This document shows, piece by piece, positions 32,886 to 42,581 of a DNA stretch of 64,000 bases; position 1 is the first letter of the stretch; each line of letters starts with the position of its first letter. The translations under genes and the position numbers were made by a program. The stretch comes from Planctomycetota bacterium (lineage in GTDB: Bacteria > Planctomycetota > UBA1135 > GCA-002686595), in NCBI GenBank assembly GCA_016795325.1, contig JAEUHY010000024.1, positions 124,001-188,000 of the forward strand. The letters run 5' to 3'. Below the pieces are notes generated by a model. That model worked only from the letters and a program-made list of their open reading frames with translations. It was not told where the DNA came from and did not search any database.

Positions 32886-35784
32886 CGTCACCTGCTCCCG
32901 AACCCGACGAGGGCCCGCCCAACGGCGAGGGCCCGTGCATGTCTTCCCATTGCTCCAGGGTCATCAAGACTTCGCGCGCCTTGCTGCCCTTGTGATCGCT
33001 GACGATGCCGGCCTCGCCCATCATGTCGAGGAGGCGCGACGCGCGCGTGTAGCCGACGCCGAGCGCGCGCTGCAGCAGGCTCGCCGAACCGCGCTTGCTC
33101 TTGAGGATCACGCGCACCGCTTCGTCCCACATCGGGTCCGACAGCGCGTCCTCGAAGCCCGTCGCTTCGCCGCCTTCGCCCGGCGGCTTGGTGCCGGTCG
33201 CGACCTGCACGAGCTCCTGGTTGAAGCTCTGCGCGGAGTCCTTGCAGACGAAGTCGACGACGGCCTGCAGCTCGTGGTCTTCGACCAGCGCGCCCTGCAC
33301 GCGCTTGATGCGCGAGCTCGAGGGCGGGTTGTAGAGCATGTCGCCGCCGCCCAGCAGCTTCTCCGCGCCCTGCGCATCGAGGATGACGCGCGAGTCGACC
33401 TTGCTCGCCACTTGGAACGCGATGCGCGTCGGCAAGTTGCCCTTGATGACGCCCGTGATGACGTCGGTCGACGGGCGCTGCGTGGCGAGGATCACGTGGA
33501 TGCCGACGGCGCGCGACTTCTGCGCCAGGCGCGTGATGGCCTGCTCGGCTTCCTTCTTGGACTGCATCATCAAGTCCGCGAATTCGTCGATCACCAGCAC
33601 GATGTACGGAACGTGGCGCGGCGTGCGCTCTTCGCTCCAGTTGTCGCCCATGCGCGTGCGCAGCTCTTCCTCGGTGAGCGCGTTGTAGCCCTTGATGTTG
33701 CGCACGCCGGCGTGTTGGAAGAGCTCGTAGCGCCCCTCCATCTTCTCGACCGCCCAGTTGATCACCGCCGTCGCCTGCCGCATGTCGGTCACGGTCGGCA
33801 GCATCAAGTGCGGGATGCGCGAGAAGATCTGCAGTTCGACCATCTTGGGGTCGACCAGGATCATCTGCACGTCGTGCGGCGAGCGCGTCATCAGGAAGCT
33901 CGCGAGGATCGTGTTGATGCACACCGACTTGCCCGAGCCCGTCGTGCCGGCGATGAGCAGGTGCGGCATCTTCGCGAGGTCTTCGACGATGGGCTGGCCT
34001 TCCGCATCGACGCCGAGGAACAAGGGCAGCGCGTAGGCCTTCTTGTCGTAGGCCTTCTGCGACACGAGCTCGCTAATGCGCACCTTGCGGCGGTGCAGGT
34101 TGGGCACCTCGATGCCGATGGTCGCCTTGCCCGGGATCGGCGCGATGATGCGCACCGACTGCGCGCGCAGCGCAGCCGCGATCTCCTGGCTGAGCTGCGT
34201 GACCTTGTTCATGCGCGTGCCCGAGCTGACCTCGAGCTCGAACAGGATCACGGTCGGCCCGACCTGCGCGCCGACGACCGACGCTTCGACGCGGAAGCTG
34301 GCGAGCGCTTGCTCGAGCTTCTTGGCTTGGTTCTCGATGTCGGACTTGTCGAGGCCGCTCGTCGCCTCGGGAGGTTCGAGCAACTCGACCGGCGGCAACT
34401 TCCAATCGCCCAGCGGCGGCACGACCGGCTCGAAGGCCAGCGGCTGCGTCTCCGAGCGGATCGAGGTGCGCTCGAGGTACTTCTTCTGCTTCTCGGCCGT
34501 GGCCGGATCGAGCGCGATCGGCCCGCCCTCATCCAGGTCGGCGTCCGCGTCGAGCTCCGCATCGTCGTCGGCGTTCTCGTCCGCGTCGTCGTCCGCATCC
34601 CGCAAGCCGCCGATCGAAATCGGCGCCGCGCGCACGTCGTCCTCGCTCTCGTCGTCGTCGCCGACCGCTTCCGATGCACCGCGGTGCGCCGCGTCGTACG
34701 CCTCTTCAGCGACGTCCTTGTCGAAACCGCCCGGCTTGGGCGCGCGCTTGAGCGCCGCAGCCGCCAGCGCCGCCGCGACCTCGGGCGACGGCACGTCCTC
34801 GTCCTCGTCGATCGTGTTGTCTTCGTCGATCGGATGCTGGCGCTTGCCGCGCGAAGGTTTGCTCGGCACGAGCACCGTGCGGTCCGCGGCCGCGCCTTCC
34901 TCGAGCTCGAAACGCTTCGCGGTCGAGCCGATCTCGGCGCCGCGCACGAAGTCCCACAGGCCGAGCACCAGCCGCCCCGACCAACGCGCGACCGCGCGGC
35001 CAGCGCTCTCGCCGCGTTGTTCACGCCGCTCGTCGAGCCATTTCCCGAGCGCGACCAGCGCCGGATAGAAGGCCATCTCGGTGGCGAGCATGAACGACAC
35101 GACGCCCAGGAGCGGCATCAGCACCCACAGCCCGACGTAGCCGAACTTCTCGATCAGACGCGGCGTCGATTGCAGAGCGAGCCAACCGGCCGGGCCGTAG
35201 GGCCAGCGCGACGATGCGCCGGAGTCGACGCCCACGCCAAGTTGAATCAGGAACGAGATCGCGAGCACGAAGCACAGGCCGGCGAGCAGGCGCAGCGCGG
35301 GCAGCTTCACTTCCTTGCGCGCGACGAGCACCAGACCCCAGGCCACGCCGAGCACGCTGAACAGGTAACCCGCGACGCCGGTCGCCATGAAGGCGAGGTT
35401 CGCGAAGTAGAAGCCGACGAGGCCGCCCCAGTTGCTTCCCGCGGCGCCCGGATCGTCGATCGGCCGGTAGTAGCTCGCCATCGCGATCGCGAGCCACACC
35501 GAGCCGCCGATGAGCAGCAGACCCTTGATCTCTTGGATGTGCGGCCGCGCGGCGCGCGACTGCGCGTCCTCGTCGGCGTCGCCGGCGCGCGCGAACAAAT
35601 CGCCCTCGTCCTCGGAACCGAAGTCGTCGCGCACGGAGCGGCGCGAGCGACCGGCGGCCTTGGCGCTGGTCGCCGTCGGCGCCGCAGACGTCACGGGCGC
35701 ACCGGCGACCCGCGCGCCGAGCCAATGGCGAGCGCGCGTCAAAATTCCCACAGACTCTGTGTTGGTGCTCTGGCGCCGCGTCAC
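32878..35784 (-). CDS. ftsK: FtsK/SpoIIIE DNA translocase
   Basis: 968 residues from a GTG at 35784. Membrane helices lie at about 85-275 (LLLIGGSVWLAIAMASYY, FANLAFMATGVAGYLFSVLG, LLAGLCFVLAISFLIQLGVG, VGLWVLMPLLGVVSFMLATE). An acidic linker (about 330-440) precedes the motor: alpha domain (about 460-570), Walker A AGTTGSGKSV, Walker B VLVIDEFADLMM, and LATQRPSTDVITGVIKGNLP. The C-terminal gamma winged helix SASLLQRALGVGYTRASRLL reads oriented KOPS-type sites, before an unusual short GPSSGSGAGDDD tail. FtsK is the septum-located pump that clears and aligns chromosome ends at division. It is followed in overlap by the motorless paralogue and preceded by coaB, separated by 141 bases. Confidence 0.97.
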   Translation of the reverse strand: MTRRQSTNTESVGILTRARHWLGARVAGAPVTSAAPTATSAKAAGRSRRSVRDDFGSEDEGDLFARAGDADEDAQSRAARPHIQEIKGLLLIGGSVWLAIAMASYYRPIDDPGAAGSNWGGLVGFYFANLAFMATGVAGYLFSVLGVAWGLVLVARKEVKLPALRLLAGLCFVLAISFLIQLGVGVDSGASSRWPYGPAGWLALQSTPRLIEKFGYVGLWVLMPLLGVVSFMLATEMAFYPALVALGKWLDERREQRGESAGRAVARWSGRLVLGLWDFVRGAEIGSTAKRFELEEGAAADRTVLVPSKPSRGKRQHPIDEDNTIDEDEDVPSPEVAAALAAAALKRAPKPGGFDKDVAEEAYDAAHRGASEAVGDDDESEDDVRAAPISIGGLRDADDDADENADDDAELDADADLDEGGPIALDPATAEKQKKYLERTSIRSETQPLAFEPVVPPLGDWKLPPVELLEPPEATSGLDKSDIENQAKKLEQALASFRVEASVVGAQVGPTVILFELEVSSGTRMNKVTQLSQEIAAALRAQSVRIIAPIPGKATIGIEVPNLHRRKVRISELVSQKAYDKKAYALPLFLGVDAEGQPIVEDLAKMPHLLIAGTTGSGKSVCINTILASFLMTRSPHDVQMILVDPKMVELQIFSRIPHLMLPTVTDMRQATAVINWAVEKMEGRYELFQHAGVRNIKGYNALTEEELRTRMGDNWSEERTPRHVPYIVLVIDEFADLMMQSKKEAEQAITRLAQKSRAVGIHVILATQRPSTDVITGVIKGNLPTRIAFQVASKVDSRVILDAQGAEKLLGGGDMLYNPPSSSRIKRVQGALVEDHELQAVVDFVCKDSAQSFNQELVQVATGTKPPGEGGEATGFEDALSDPMWDEAVRVILKSKRGSASLLQRALGVGYTRASRLLDMMGEAGIVSDHKGSKAREVLMTLEQWEDMHGPSPLGGPSSGSGAGDDD

Positions 35785-35925
35785 GCGGGCAACCCTCGGG
35801 GTCGTCGGGCGACCGGTCGACGCGAAATCCGTCTTCCTGCTGCAGCGGCCTGCGAAGTGCAGAACCGCGCTGGCGCTACCGCGCCGCCCTCACGCTCCGG
35901 ATCGTCCCGCTCCGGCGGGCGCGAT

Positions 35926-36588
35926 TCAAGAAGCTTGTTGCGCGCGCTGTGCGACGAGCGCGATCAGCGCGCCCGCAATCTCGCGTTTGGGTTTGCGCGA
36001 GAGCGCGCGCCGCGAGCCGTCGCGGCCGAGGATCGTGACGCTGGAGCGCTCGGCGTTGAGCGCGCTCGCGTCGTTGAGCACGACGAAGTCCGCGTTCTTG
36101 CGCGCCATCTTGCGCCGCGCGCGGCGCTCGCCGTCGCCGGTCTCGAGCGCGAAGGCCACCACCACGCGCCGCCCCTTGTTGCGCGCGACCGTCGCCAGCA
36201 CGTCGGGGTTCTTCACGAGCTCGAGCACCGCCGTGTCCGTGCCGTCATCCTTCTTGCGCCACTTGCCGGCCAACCGGCGCGCCGGGCGCCAGTCGGCGAC
36301 CGCGGCCGCCATGACCAGCGCGTCCGCGCCGCGGAACGCCTTGCGCACCGCCGCGAGCATCTCGCGGGCGCTCTCGACGTCGACACGCTCGACTCCAACC
36401 GGCGTCTCGAGCCGCACCGGACCGGCCACCAGAGTGACCTCGCACCCCCGCCGGGCCGCTTCGGCGGCGATCTCGAAGCCCATCTTCCCGCTCGAGACAT
36501 TGGAGAGGTAGCGCACCGGGTCGACGTACTCGCGGGTCGGACCGGCGGTGACGACGACGTGCAGCGCAGTGGAGCGTTTTTGGGGCAA
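35926..36588 (-). CDS. coaB: Stand-alone phosphopantothenate--cysteine ligase (CoaB)
   Basis: About 220 residues. The start is uncertain: no ATG lies before the conserved VVVTAGPTREYVDPVRYLSN, and the TTG at 36588 is the best candidate. CoaB motifs follow: SNVSSGKMGFEIA (CTP binding), VTLVAGPV, ALVMAAAVADWRP, VKNPDVLATVA, VAFALETGD, and the C-terminal KNADFVVLND. In most bacteria CoaB is fused behind the CoaC decarboxylase; here the CoaC half is absent, so decarboxylation must be encoded elsewhere. It joins cysteine to 4'-phosphopantothenate in CoA synthesis. It lies 59 bases downstream of the FG-GAP protein gene and upstream of ftsK. Confidence 0.92.
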   Translation of the reverse strand: MPQKRSTALHVVVTAGPTREYVDPVRYLSNVSSGKMGFEIAAEAARRGCEVTLVAGPVRLETPVGVERVDVESAREMLAAVRKAFRGADALVMAAAVADWRPARRLAGKWRKKDDGTDTAVLELVKNPDVLATVARNKGRRVVVAFALETGDGERRARRKMARKNADFVVLNDASALNAERSSVTILGRDGSRRALSRKPKREIAGALIALVAQRAQQAS

Positions 36589-36647
36589 GCGAAACCTCGC
36601 GCGGAGGATAACGAGCGCCGGGCGTCGCTCCAGCGTGGCCCACGCGC

Positions 36648-38015
36648 TCAGCGGCCGGGGCCGCGGTAGGCGCGCAGCTCGCGGCCTGTCGCCAGGAGGA
36701 CATCCGGCGCGCCGTCGCCGCTGATGTCGGGCAGCGCGAGCAGGGCGCGGCCCAGGCCGACTCCCGAATCGGCCGGCGCCCAGACGCCGAAGATCGGGCG
36801 TTGTGTGCGGCCCGAATAGACGATGGCGCAGCCGGTCTCGGTGCTCATGCTCCGCGGGTGCGTGTCCGCCTGAACAAGCAGACTCAAGGATGCCGTGGCA
36901 AACCGAGCCGTTTGCCCCGGCATGCCACTTCGGAAGAGGCTTACGCGGCCGAAGTTCGGGTCCCCGAGCCCGATGTCGGCATGACCGTCGCCGTCGAGGT
37001 CGCCGAGGCCGACCGTGAGTCCCTCGTAGGCGGGCGCGCCGGCGAAGCTCAGGTCGAACAACCTCGCCCGGGTGCGGCCGCTGATGACGGACGCAGGCGT
37101 ATGCCGCCAGCCGTCGACGTCGCGATCGGTGTCGAGCACGAGGTCCGGCACACCGTCGCCGTCGACGTCGCCGGCGGCGCGAATCGGCCCGAGCCGCGAG
37201 GGCAGGAGAACGCCGCCGCTCGTGAGCCCAGCTCGCAACTGCGCCGTGGCCTGTTCGGCACTGCGGAACTGCACGACCCACAACGGCGCGCCGTGCTGGT
37301 CGACTCCTGCCAAGTCGACGACGTCGATCCACGACAGTCCGGGAGGCGCGTCGACGCGCAGCAACTCCGCTCGCGTCGCGCCGGAGAGCACGCTGACGTG
37401 GCTCGCGACATCCGCGCCAAGCGCCAACTCCGCGCCTTCGTCCCGATCCAACGCGCCGCCCCGCCGCCGCGCTCCGAGCGCGAGTTCGTCGACGCCGTCG
37501 CCGTCGAGATCGGGAATGCACGCCAACGCGCAGCCGACCGATGTGGCGCCCGGTGACGCAGCGATGCGCTCGAGCGGCGCGCCCGTGCTCGCGCACACCA
37601 CCTCGACACGGCTGGGCGCGCCCTTGGTCCCGACCGTGAACGCGACGAGAGTGGGCTCGCATGCACTCCGGCTGCGGAGCGCGACGAACCGTTCGACCCG
37701 CTCGTCGGGCCCGCTCGCTCTCCACAACGTGCGCAGAGCGCGGCCATCGAGACTGGAAAGCACTTCGAGCCGCTGCACGGAGGCCGCGCCGTCGTCGCGC
37801 ACGGCGATCAAGTCCGCTAGGCCATCGCCGTCGGCGTCCGAAACACTCGCTACAGGTCCCCAGCGCGCGTCGACGCGCCACAGCACGTCGTCGTACGCCG
37901 TCGCCAGCGCGAACGGCGCGAGCCGGAGGACGTGCACGGAGAACCAGCATGTCGCGGCGGCGAGCACGCACACGCCGAACACGCCCCAGCGGCGAACGAA
38001 GTGCGGCTTGTCCAT
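36648..38015 (-). CDS. Membrane-anchored FG-GAP/VCBS repeat protein
   Basis: 455 residues from the ATG at 38015 (MDKPHFVRRWGVFGVCVLAA). One N-terminal membrane helix (about 9-30) anchors it, and the remainder is an extracytoplasmic integrin-like propeller built from FG-GAP repeats with calcium loops: VSDADGDGLADLI, IPDLDGDGVDELALG, AGDVDGDGVPDLVLD, LGDLDGDGHADIGLG and LPDISGDGAPDVLLA. There is no C-terminal cysteine domain, unlike the larger FG-GAP protein at 39733. Probably a ligand-binding or adhesion protein; no enzyme motif. It diverges from the JAMM peptidase gene, the 92 bases between them (38016-38107) holding both promoters. Confidence 0.85.
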   Translation of the reverse strand: MDKPHFVRRWGVFGVCVLAAATCWFSVHVLRLAPFALATAYDDVLWRVDARWGPVASVSDADGDGLADLIAVRDDGAASVQRLEVLSSLDGRALRTLWRASGPDERVERFVALRSRSACEPTLVAFTVGTKGAPSRVEVVCASTGAPLERIAASPGATSVGCALACIPDLDGDGVDELALGARRRGGALDRDEGAELALGADVASHVSVLSGATRAELLRVDAPPGLSWIDVVDLAGVDQHGAPLWVVQFRSAEQATAQLRAGLTSGGVLLPSRLGPIRAAGDVDGDGVPDLVLDTDRDVDGWRHTPASVISGRTRARLFDLSFAGAPAYEGLTVGLGDLDGDGHADIGLGDPNFGRVSLFRSGMPGQTARFATASLSLLVQADTHPRSMSTETGCAIVYSGRTQRPIFGVWAPADSGVGLGRALLALPDISGDGAPDVLLATGRELRAYRGPGR

Positions 38016-38107
38016 CGTTTCTCCCCTCTCGTGGAGGCTACTCCACGCGCACGAACTCCGCCGCACTGCGGATAACTTCTGGCGGTGGCGCAAAGCGCAC
38101 GCGCAGG

Positions 38108-38575
38108 ATGGACTCGAAGACTCCGAACCCGAACCGACTGCAGCTTTCGGCCGAGTCGCGCCTGCAGCTCATCGCCTGGGCGCGCGCCGCAGCACCAGAC
38201 GAAGCCTGCGGCTTGCTGCTCGGGCGCCGCCGCGGCGAGCGTGTTGAAGTCGAGCACGTGCGGTTAGCTCGCAACGTCGCTGCGGACGCGCACCGAGCCT
38301 TCGAAGTGCACCCCGAGGATCACCTCGCGTTCTCGCTCGAGGTCGAGCGTCAGGGGCTCGACGTCGTCGGCGCCTGGCACTCGCACCCGCGCGGCCCCGC
38401 GACGCTCTCCGCCGCCGACCTGGCCGCAGCAGCGCCCGGCTGGGCGCAGGTGGTCGTCGCCTTGGCCGCGTCCGACACGCCCGAACTTCGCGCCTGGCTC
38501 GTGGAGCACCGCTGCGGCTCGCACGAACTCGAACTCACCGAACGGCCGACTCCGTCGTCGCGCTACGGCTCGTAG
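38108..38575 (+). CDS. JAMM/MPN-domain metallopeptidase
   Basis: 155 residues, ATG at 38108. A complete JAMM site is visible: the catalytic Glu in DEACGLLLGRR, then WHSHPRGPATLSAADL, which is H-x-H-x7-S-x2-D. Bacterial stand-alone JAMM proteins remove small sulfur-carrier or ubiquitin-like proteins from conjugates or mature them, as in the CysO/QbsD type systems, but no such carrier gene is adjacent. No signal peptide; cytoplasmic. Its last 13 bases overlap the end of the convergent Mx-type peptidase gene (38563-38575). Confidence 0.9.
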   Translation: MDSKTPNPNRLQLSAESRLQLIAWARAAAPDEACGLLLGRRRGERVEVEHVRLARNVAADAHRAFEVHPEDHLAFSLEVERQGLDVVGAWHSHPRGPATLSAADLAAAAPGWAQVVVALAASDTPELRAWLVEHRCGSHELELTERPTPSSRYGS

Positions 38576-39582
38576 TCGCCCGACGCCACGAAGTTCATCG
38601 CCAGCGTCGTCACGAAGGTCGTGATCGCCATCTCGGCCTCGGAGCGGCGCGTGGGCGGATAGCTCAGGCCCAGCTCTTCGCAGCGCACGGCGAGGCGGCG
38701 CACGAGCAGGCGCGTGCGCTCGGGGAAGTGCCCGGTCCAGCGGAAGACGCAAGCGACCAGCGGGCGCTCGAGTTCGCGCATCAGCTGCGTCGCCGGCCGC
38801 CAGTCCGCGCGCTCGGGCGGCTCGTCGGCCGCGAGTTCGTCGAAGATCGCGCGCAAGGCGCCGTCGAGCCCGCGCGGAACTTCCGCAGGTTGCAGCGCGC
38901 CCTTGTAGAGCTCGTCGACCGAGAAGGTCAGCGACTCGACGGGCTCTTCGGTCTCGACGGTCGTGACCAGCGGCTCGCGTTCGCGCAACGCGGCGAGCGT
39001 GCGTTCGCAGTACTCGAGTTTGGCGAGCGCGGTGGGCAGCTCGGCGTACTCGGCGCGCCAGTCGAGCCCGGGCGTCATCCACACCGCGAAGGTTTCGGCC
39101 CAGTCCTCGTCGGGGTGTTTCTGCGCGTACCAACCCGGCAGGTGACGCACGAAACGGCGCGAGAACGGCGCGGGGTGGTACTCCTCAAGGTACGGCTTGG
39201 TAATCGGCCCGAAGAGCCGCACCCACTCGCCCTCGTCGTAGAGCTTGTAGGCGTAGTTGACGACGTGCCCGAACTCGTGGCGCAGGTAACCGAGCAACGC
39301 GCGCCGCCCGTCGCCTTCGATCAAGCCCACGTGCTGCGCGTGCAACTCGCTGAGCTCGGGCCGCGCCAGGTAGAACGGGATCGCGATCGCGACCGTGTCG
39401 GTCACGACGCCCCAGTCCGTCGAGAGGTAGTAGCGCGGGTTGACGCGCAGCCCCAAACGCTCGCGCTCGGTTTCGAACTCTGCGAGCACCGGCTCGAGCC
39501 GCGTGCCCTCGATCTTCAGGCCCAGGTCGCGGATCGGCGCCGCCGACCAGTTGCTCTCCCGGAACGGATCGAGTTCGGGCAT
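38563..39582 (-). CDS. Putative zinc metallopeptidase of the Mx/PF15887 type
   Basis: 339 residues, ATG at 39582, no signal peptide. A zinc site is in LGYLRHEFGHVVNYAYKLYD (HExxH, about 101-105), followed by a second conserved region HPDEDWAETFAVWMTPGLDW where the Glu is the likely third ligand. NPRYYLSTDWGVV, AIPFYLARPEL and WYAQKHPDEDW fit the 'putative zinc-binding metallopeptidase' family. The C-terminal 120 residues form a helical domain with LMRELERPLVACVFRWTGHF. Substrate and role are not known. It overlaps the JAMM gene end to end by 13 bases. Confidence 0.85.
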   Translation of the reverse strand: MPELDPFRESNWSAAPIRDLGLKIEGTRLEPVLAEFETERERLGLRVNPRYYLSTDWGVVTDTVAIAIPFYLARPELSELHAQHVGLIEGDGRRALLGYLRHEFGHVVNYAYKLYDEGEWVRLFGPITKPYLEEYHPAPFSRRFVRHLPGWYAQKHPDEDWAETFAVWMTPGLDWRAEYAELPTALAKLEYCERTLAALREREPLVTTVETEEPVESLTFSVDELYKGALQPAEVPRGLDGALRAIFDELAADEPPERADWRPATQLMRELERPLVACVFRWTGHFPERTRLLVRRLAVRCEELGLSYPPTRRSEAEMAITTFVTTLAMNFVASGDYEP

Positions 39583-39668
39583 GGGGTGGTTCTACGACAT
39601 CGCCGCGCGCGCTTCGACCCTTGAAGGACAGCGCCGGGCGAAAACAGGCGCTTTGCCCGGCAAAAAGC

Positions 39669-39705
39669 CGCGCTCCGCGCGGGTCGAAGACCCTTGCGGA
39701 GCGCG
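39669..39705 (-). terminator. Rho-independent terminator of the large FG-GAP gene
   Basis: On the minus strand CGCGCTCCGC pairs perfectly over 10 bases with GCGGAGCGCG. A nested GGGTC/GACCC stem lies in the loop, and a T5 tract follows at 39666-39662. It is 27 bases after the stop at 39733, the clearest intrinsic terminator in the window. A second GC stem (39633-39661) follows. Confidence 0.85.
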
Positions 39706-39732
39706 TTGGGCGCCGCCTGCGGACGGGCGGCC

Positions 39733-42324
39733 TCAGGGCAAGACGAAGTACTCGACCGCGTCGGAGAGCTGCGCGTTGCAGGGCGGCGCGCCGGCGTCGC
39801 GGCCCCAGAACTGGCAGTTCACCTGCGTGCCGGGCACGAGCAGCGCCGGCGCGGGAACTGCGGGCCCGCAGCCTCCGCTCGCGAAGCAGTTCATGTCCAG
39901 GCTCCACACGCCCGAGCAGTCGTTCGGCCCCACGTTGCCGCCCGAGGACTGGATCGAGGTGCGCTGCACCGGCGTGGCGACGCACAGGGTGCCGCACAGG
40001 AACGGCGCCGCGCTGCGTACGCCCGGAGCGCGATAGAAGAGCAATCCGAACTTGTTGTTCCCGACGGCGTTGCACTGCACGACGAAGCCGCTCGTCGCCG
40101 AAGCGCTCGGCAAGCCGCTCGTCGAGATCGTCGGAACGCAGCCCGCGGAGTTGAGCTTGCCCGTGCAGTACGTCACCGGGTCGACGGCGATGCCGAACGT
40201 GTTGTTGAGTTCGTCGCACTCGTCGATCGAACCGACGAGCAGACCGGCGTCGTCCGCGACGACCCACACGTTGCTCGGCGCGTAACCGAGCAGCAGCGCG
40301 ACGTCTTCGTAGGTGCGCGGCGCTAGCGGAGCGCTCGTCGCCACCGTGCCGAGCAACGTTCCGCCGGCGTTGGGATCACCGTCGTAGAACGACACCGACA
40401 CGCCGGCGGGGACGAAGAACGACCCGCCGTTGCCGATGCGCGCGACGAGCGTGTCGGGCGCGCCGACGGGCGTGAGCCGCAGGAAACTCGCCGTCAGATC
40501 GGGAGCAGCCGCGAGCTGCGTCGTGCTCAGTTGATTCTGGCGGTAGCTGTTGAACGGCGCGCCGGCGGGGAAGAGCCAGCTGGGGTTCTCGAACGTAGGG
40601 ACAGCGCCGGACTCGTCGATGTTGGTGATGTGGTAGCTGTACTGGTTCCACACGCGGCGCGTCGGCACCCAGTCGTCGTTCAGATCGCTGAACACGTACA
40701 CGCCGCGCTGCGTGCCGAAGCCGCAGTTGTCGTTGGCGACCGCGACGATCTCGGCGTTGCCGTCCGCGTCGACGTCGGCGACGAGCACGTACTCGTGCCA
40801 GGTGCACGAGCTCATCGGCGTCTCGAACAGCACGGCGCCGCTCGAGCCGTCGTAGATGCGCAGCTTGAGTTCATCGCGGTAGATCGCCTCGGCGGCGCCG
40901 TCGCCGTTGAAGTCGAACACCGACGAGCCCGTGCGGTAGCTGGTGCTGTCCTGCGTCACGGACTGCCAGCGCAACGTGCCGTCGTGCTCGTACACCTCGA
41001 AGGCCGCGGCGCCCGCGACGCCGATCTCCGGCAGGCCGTCGCCGTCGTAGTCCGCCACCGTCGGTGCGCCTCCGCCCCCGCCGACGAGCAGCACCGGGCC
41101 CCAGACGATCGACAGCTGCGTCGGCGTGAGCGCGTCGCGCTCGAGCAACCACAACGCGCCGTTGCTGACGAGCACGAGCTCGGGCTCGGAGTCGCCGTCG
41201 AAGTTCGCGACCGCGTTGTAGCCGTCGGGCAAGAGCGGCGCGTCGCACAGGACGGCGCCGTTCGCGCTGTAGACCGTGTTCCCGGCCACGACGTCCTGCA
41301 CGCCGTCGAGGTCGAAGTCGCACACCATCGAGAGCGCGCCCGAGCCGATCGTTCCGGCGCCGCCGAGCCCGGTCCACAGCAAGTTGCCCGCGCTGTCGAG
41401 CACCTGGCGACCGGTCACGATCTCAACTTGACCGTCGCCGTCGAGATCCGCGATCGCCGCCGAGCCCCAGTCTTGCGCCTCGAGCACGGCGCTGCGCCAC
41501 TTGAAGCTGCCGTCGTTCTCGAAGCACACCAGCTGCGTGTTGCTCGCGTCGGCGGCGACGATCTCGGGCAGCCCGTCGCCGTCGATGTCCGCGGCCGCGA
41601 TGTTGAAGGCCACGTTGAGCAAGAGCGACGGATCGGTCACGGTCCACAGCTCCGCGCCGGTCGCGCCGTCGAGCGCGCGCAGGATCCCGACCTCGACGAG
41701 GCCGCCGCCGGTCGAGTCCGTGGAGCCGAACACGATGTCGGGGACAGCGTCCGCGTTCATGTCCATCACGACCGGAGTCATCATCACGCTGAGCGACGCG
41801 GGTTCGACCGCGCTCGAGGTCCACGACCACTGCAGCATCGGAGTGATGGCGCCGGGCGGCGCGCTGCTGGCGCAGTCGAGACCGGAGTCGCTGACGTTGT
41901 CGGACTCGTCGTCTTCGAGCACGGCGTCGGAACTGTCGACGAGCACGTGGATCACGTCGTCGCGGAACCGGACGTTGCCGCCCAGGGGGATGCTGACGCC
42001 CAGCTGCGCGCCCGCGCCCAATCCGGCGACGCTCGCAACGCCCAGAACGCTGTCGATCCCGGCGCTGTACAGACCGTCAAAATCCACGTCGTCGAAGGCG
42101 AGCACGTCGAAGCTCTGCGCGGCGGGCTGGAGCCCTGAGTTCTCGACGTCGACTTGGAGCGCGCCGCCGATGGACAGCGCCTGCCAGTTGCCGACGACGC
42201 CGCTGGTGTCGAGCGACACCGCGCGCAGGTTGGGGTTTTGGGACCAAGCGGCCGGCGCGAGGAGGCAGGCGGCGAGCGCAAGGCGCGCGCGGGGCGCGCA
42301 ACAATTCGAAAGCAGGTGGTGCAT
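39733..42324 (-). CDS. Large exported FG-GAP protein with CARDB-like modules and C-terminal four-cysteine domain
   Basis: 863 residues from the ATG at 42324, signal peptide about 1-29 (ACLLAPAAWSQ). A CARDB-like beta module (about 32-130: VDVENSGLQPAAQSFDVLAF, DDESDN) is followed by about seven FG-GAP units with calcium loops (AAADIDGDGLPEIVAADASN, IADLDGDGQVEIVTG, VCDFDLDGVQDVVAG, VADYDGDGLPEIGVA, VFDFNGDGAAEAIY, VADVDADGNAEIVAV), a second CARDB-like module (about 600-710, with FYDGDPNAGGTLLG and DECDELNN), then the C-terminal domain from YCTGKLNS (about 718) to VEYFVLP. This is the most complex of the four proteins sharing that ending. A surface adhesin or ligand-binding role is likely. The gap 42325-42581 contains nothing but its promoter region. 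Confidence 0.9.
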   Translation of the reverse strand: MHHLLSNCCAPRARLALAACLLAPAAWSQNPNLRAVSLDTSGVVGNWQALSIGGALQVDVENSGLQPAAQSFDVLAFDDVDFDGLYSAGIDSVLGVASVAGLGAGAQLGVSIPLGGNVRFRDDVIHVLVDSSDAVLEDDESDNVSDSGLDCASSAPPGAITPMLQWSWTSSAVEPASLSVMMTPVVMDMNADAVPDIVFGSTDSTGGGLVEVGILRALDGATGAELWTVTDPSLLLNVAFNIAAADIDGDGLPEIVAADASNTQLVCFENDGSFKWRSAVLEAQDWGSAAIADLDGDGQVEIVTGRQVLDSAGNLLWTGLGGAGTIGSGALSMVCDFDLDGVQDVVAGNTVYSANGAVLCDAPLLPDGYNAVANFDGDSEPELVLVSNGALWLLERDALTPTQLSIVWGPVLLVGGGGGAPTVADYDGDGLPEIGVAGAAAFEVYEHDGTLRWQSVTQDSTSYRTGSSVFDFNGDGAAEAIYRDELKLRIYDGSSGAVLFETPMSSCTWHEYVLVADVDADGNAEIVAVANDNCGFGTQRGVYVFSDLNDDWVPTRRVWNQYSYHITNIDESGAVPTFENPSWLFPAGAPFNSYRQNQLSTTQLAAAPDLTASFLRLTPVGAPDTLVARIGNGGSFFVPAGVSVSFYDGDPNAGGTLLGTVATSAPLAPRTYEDVALLLGYAPSNVWVVADDAGLLVGSIDECDELNNTFGIAVDPVTYCTGKLNSAGCVPTISTSGLPSASATSGFVVQCNAVGNNKFGLLFYRAPGVRSAAPFLCGTLCVATPVQRTSIQSSGGNVGPNDCSGVWSLDMNCFASGGCGPAVPAPALLVPGTQVNCQFWGRDAGAPPCNAQLSDAVEYFVLP

Positions 42325-42581
42325 GGGGCGTGCGGATCCGGGCGAGCGGACATCGCTCGCGTCGGCCCGTCTCACGAGGCGCCCCGCGCCCGTGTGCACA
42401 CCGCAAAACCAACTTTCTTGCCGCCGCGCGCTCGGGCCGAGGCGGTGGTACGTCCGCACGCCAAACCGCGAGCGAGACGAACCCGCGCGCGACGCGACAC
42501 CCCCACTCGCTCGCCGCCGCACGCCTGGCCGCTCGAGGCGCCTCGACCGACCCGACCGCGCTGCGCCAGACCTTCGCCGCG

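Noticed and set aside
32212..36669. Very long open frame on the plus strand across the ftsK region
   Set aside because: It is antisense to ftsK, coaB and the FtsK-like gene. Its translation is Arg/Ala-rich with no domain pattern, an effect of high GC content.
37661..38107. N-terminal extension of the JAMM gene upstream of 38108
   Set aside because: The extension is antisense to the FG-GAP gene and lacks any domain. The ATG at 38108 leads directly into the JAMM fold.
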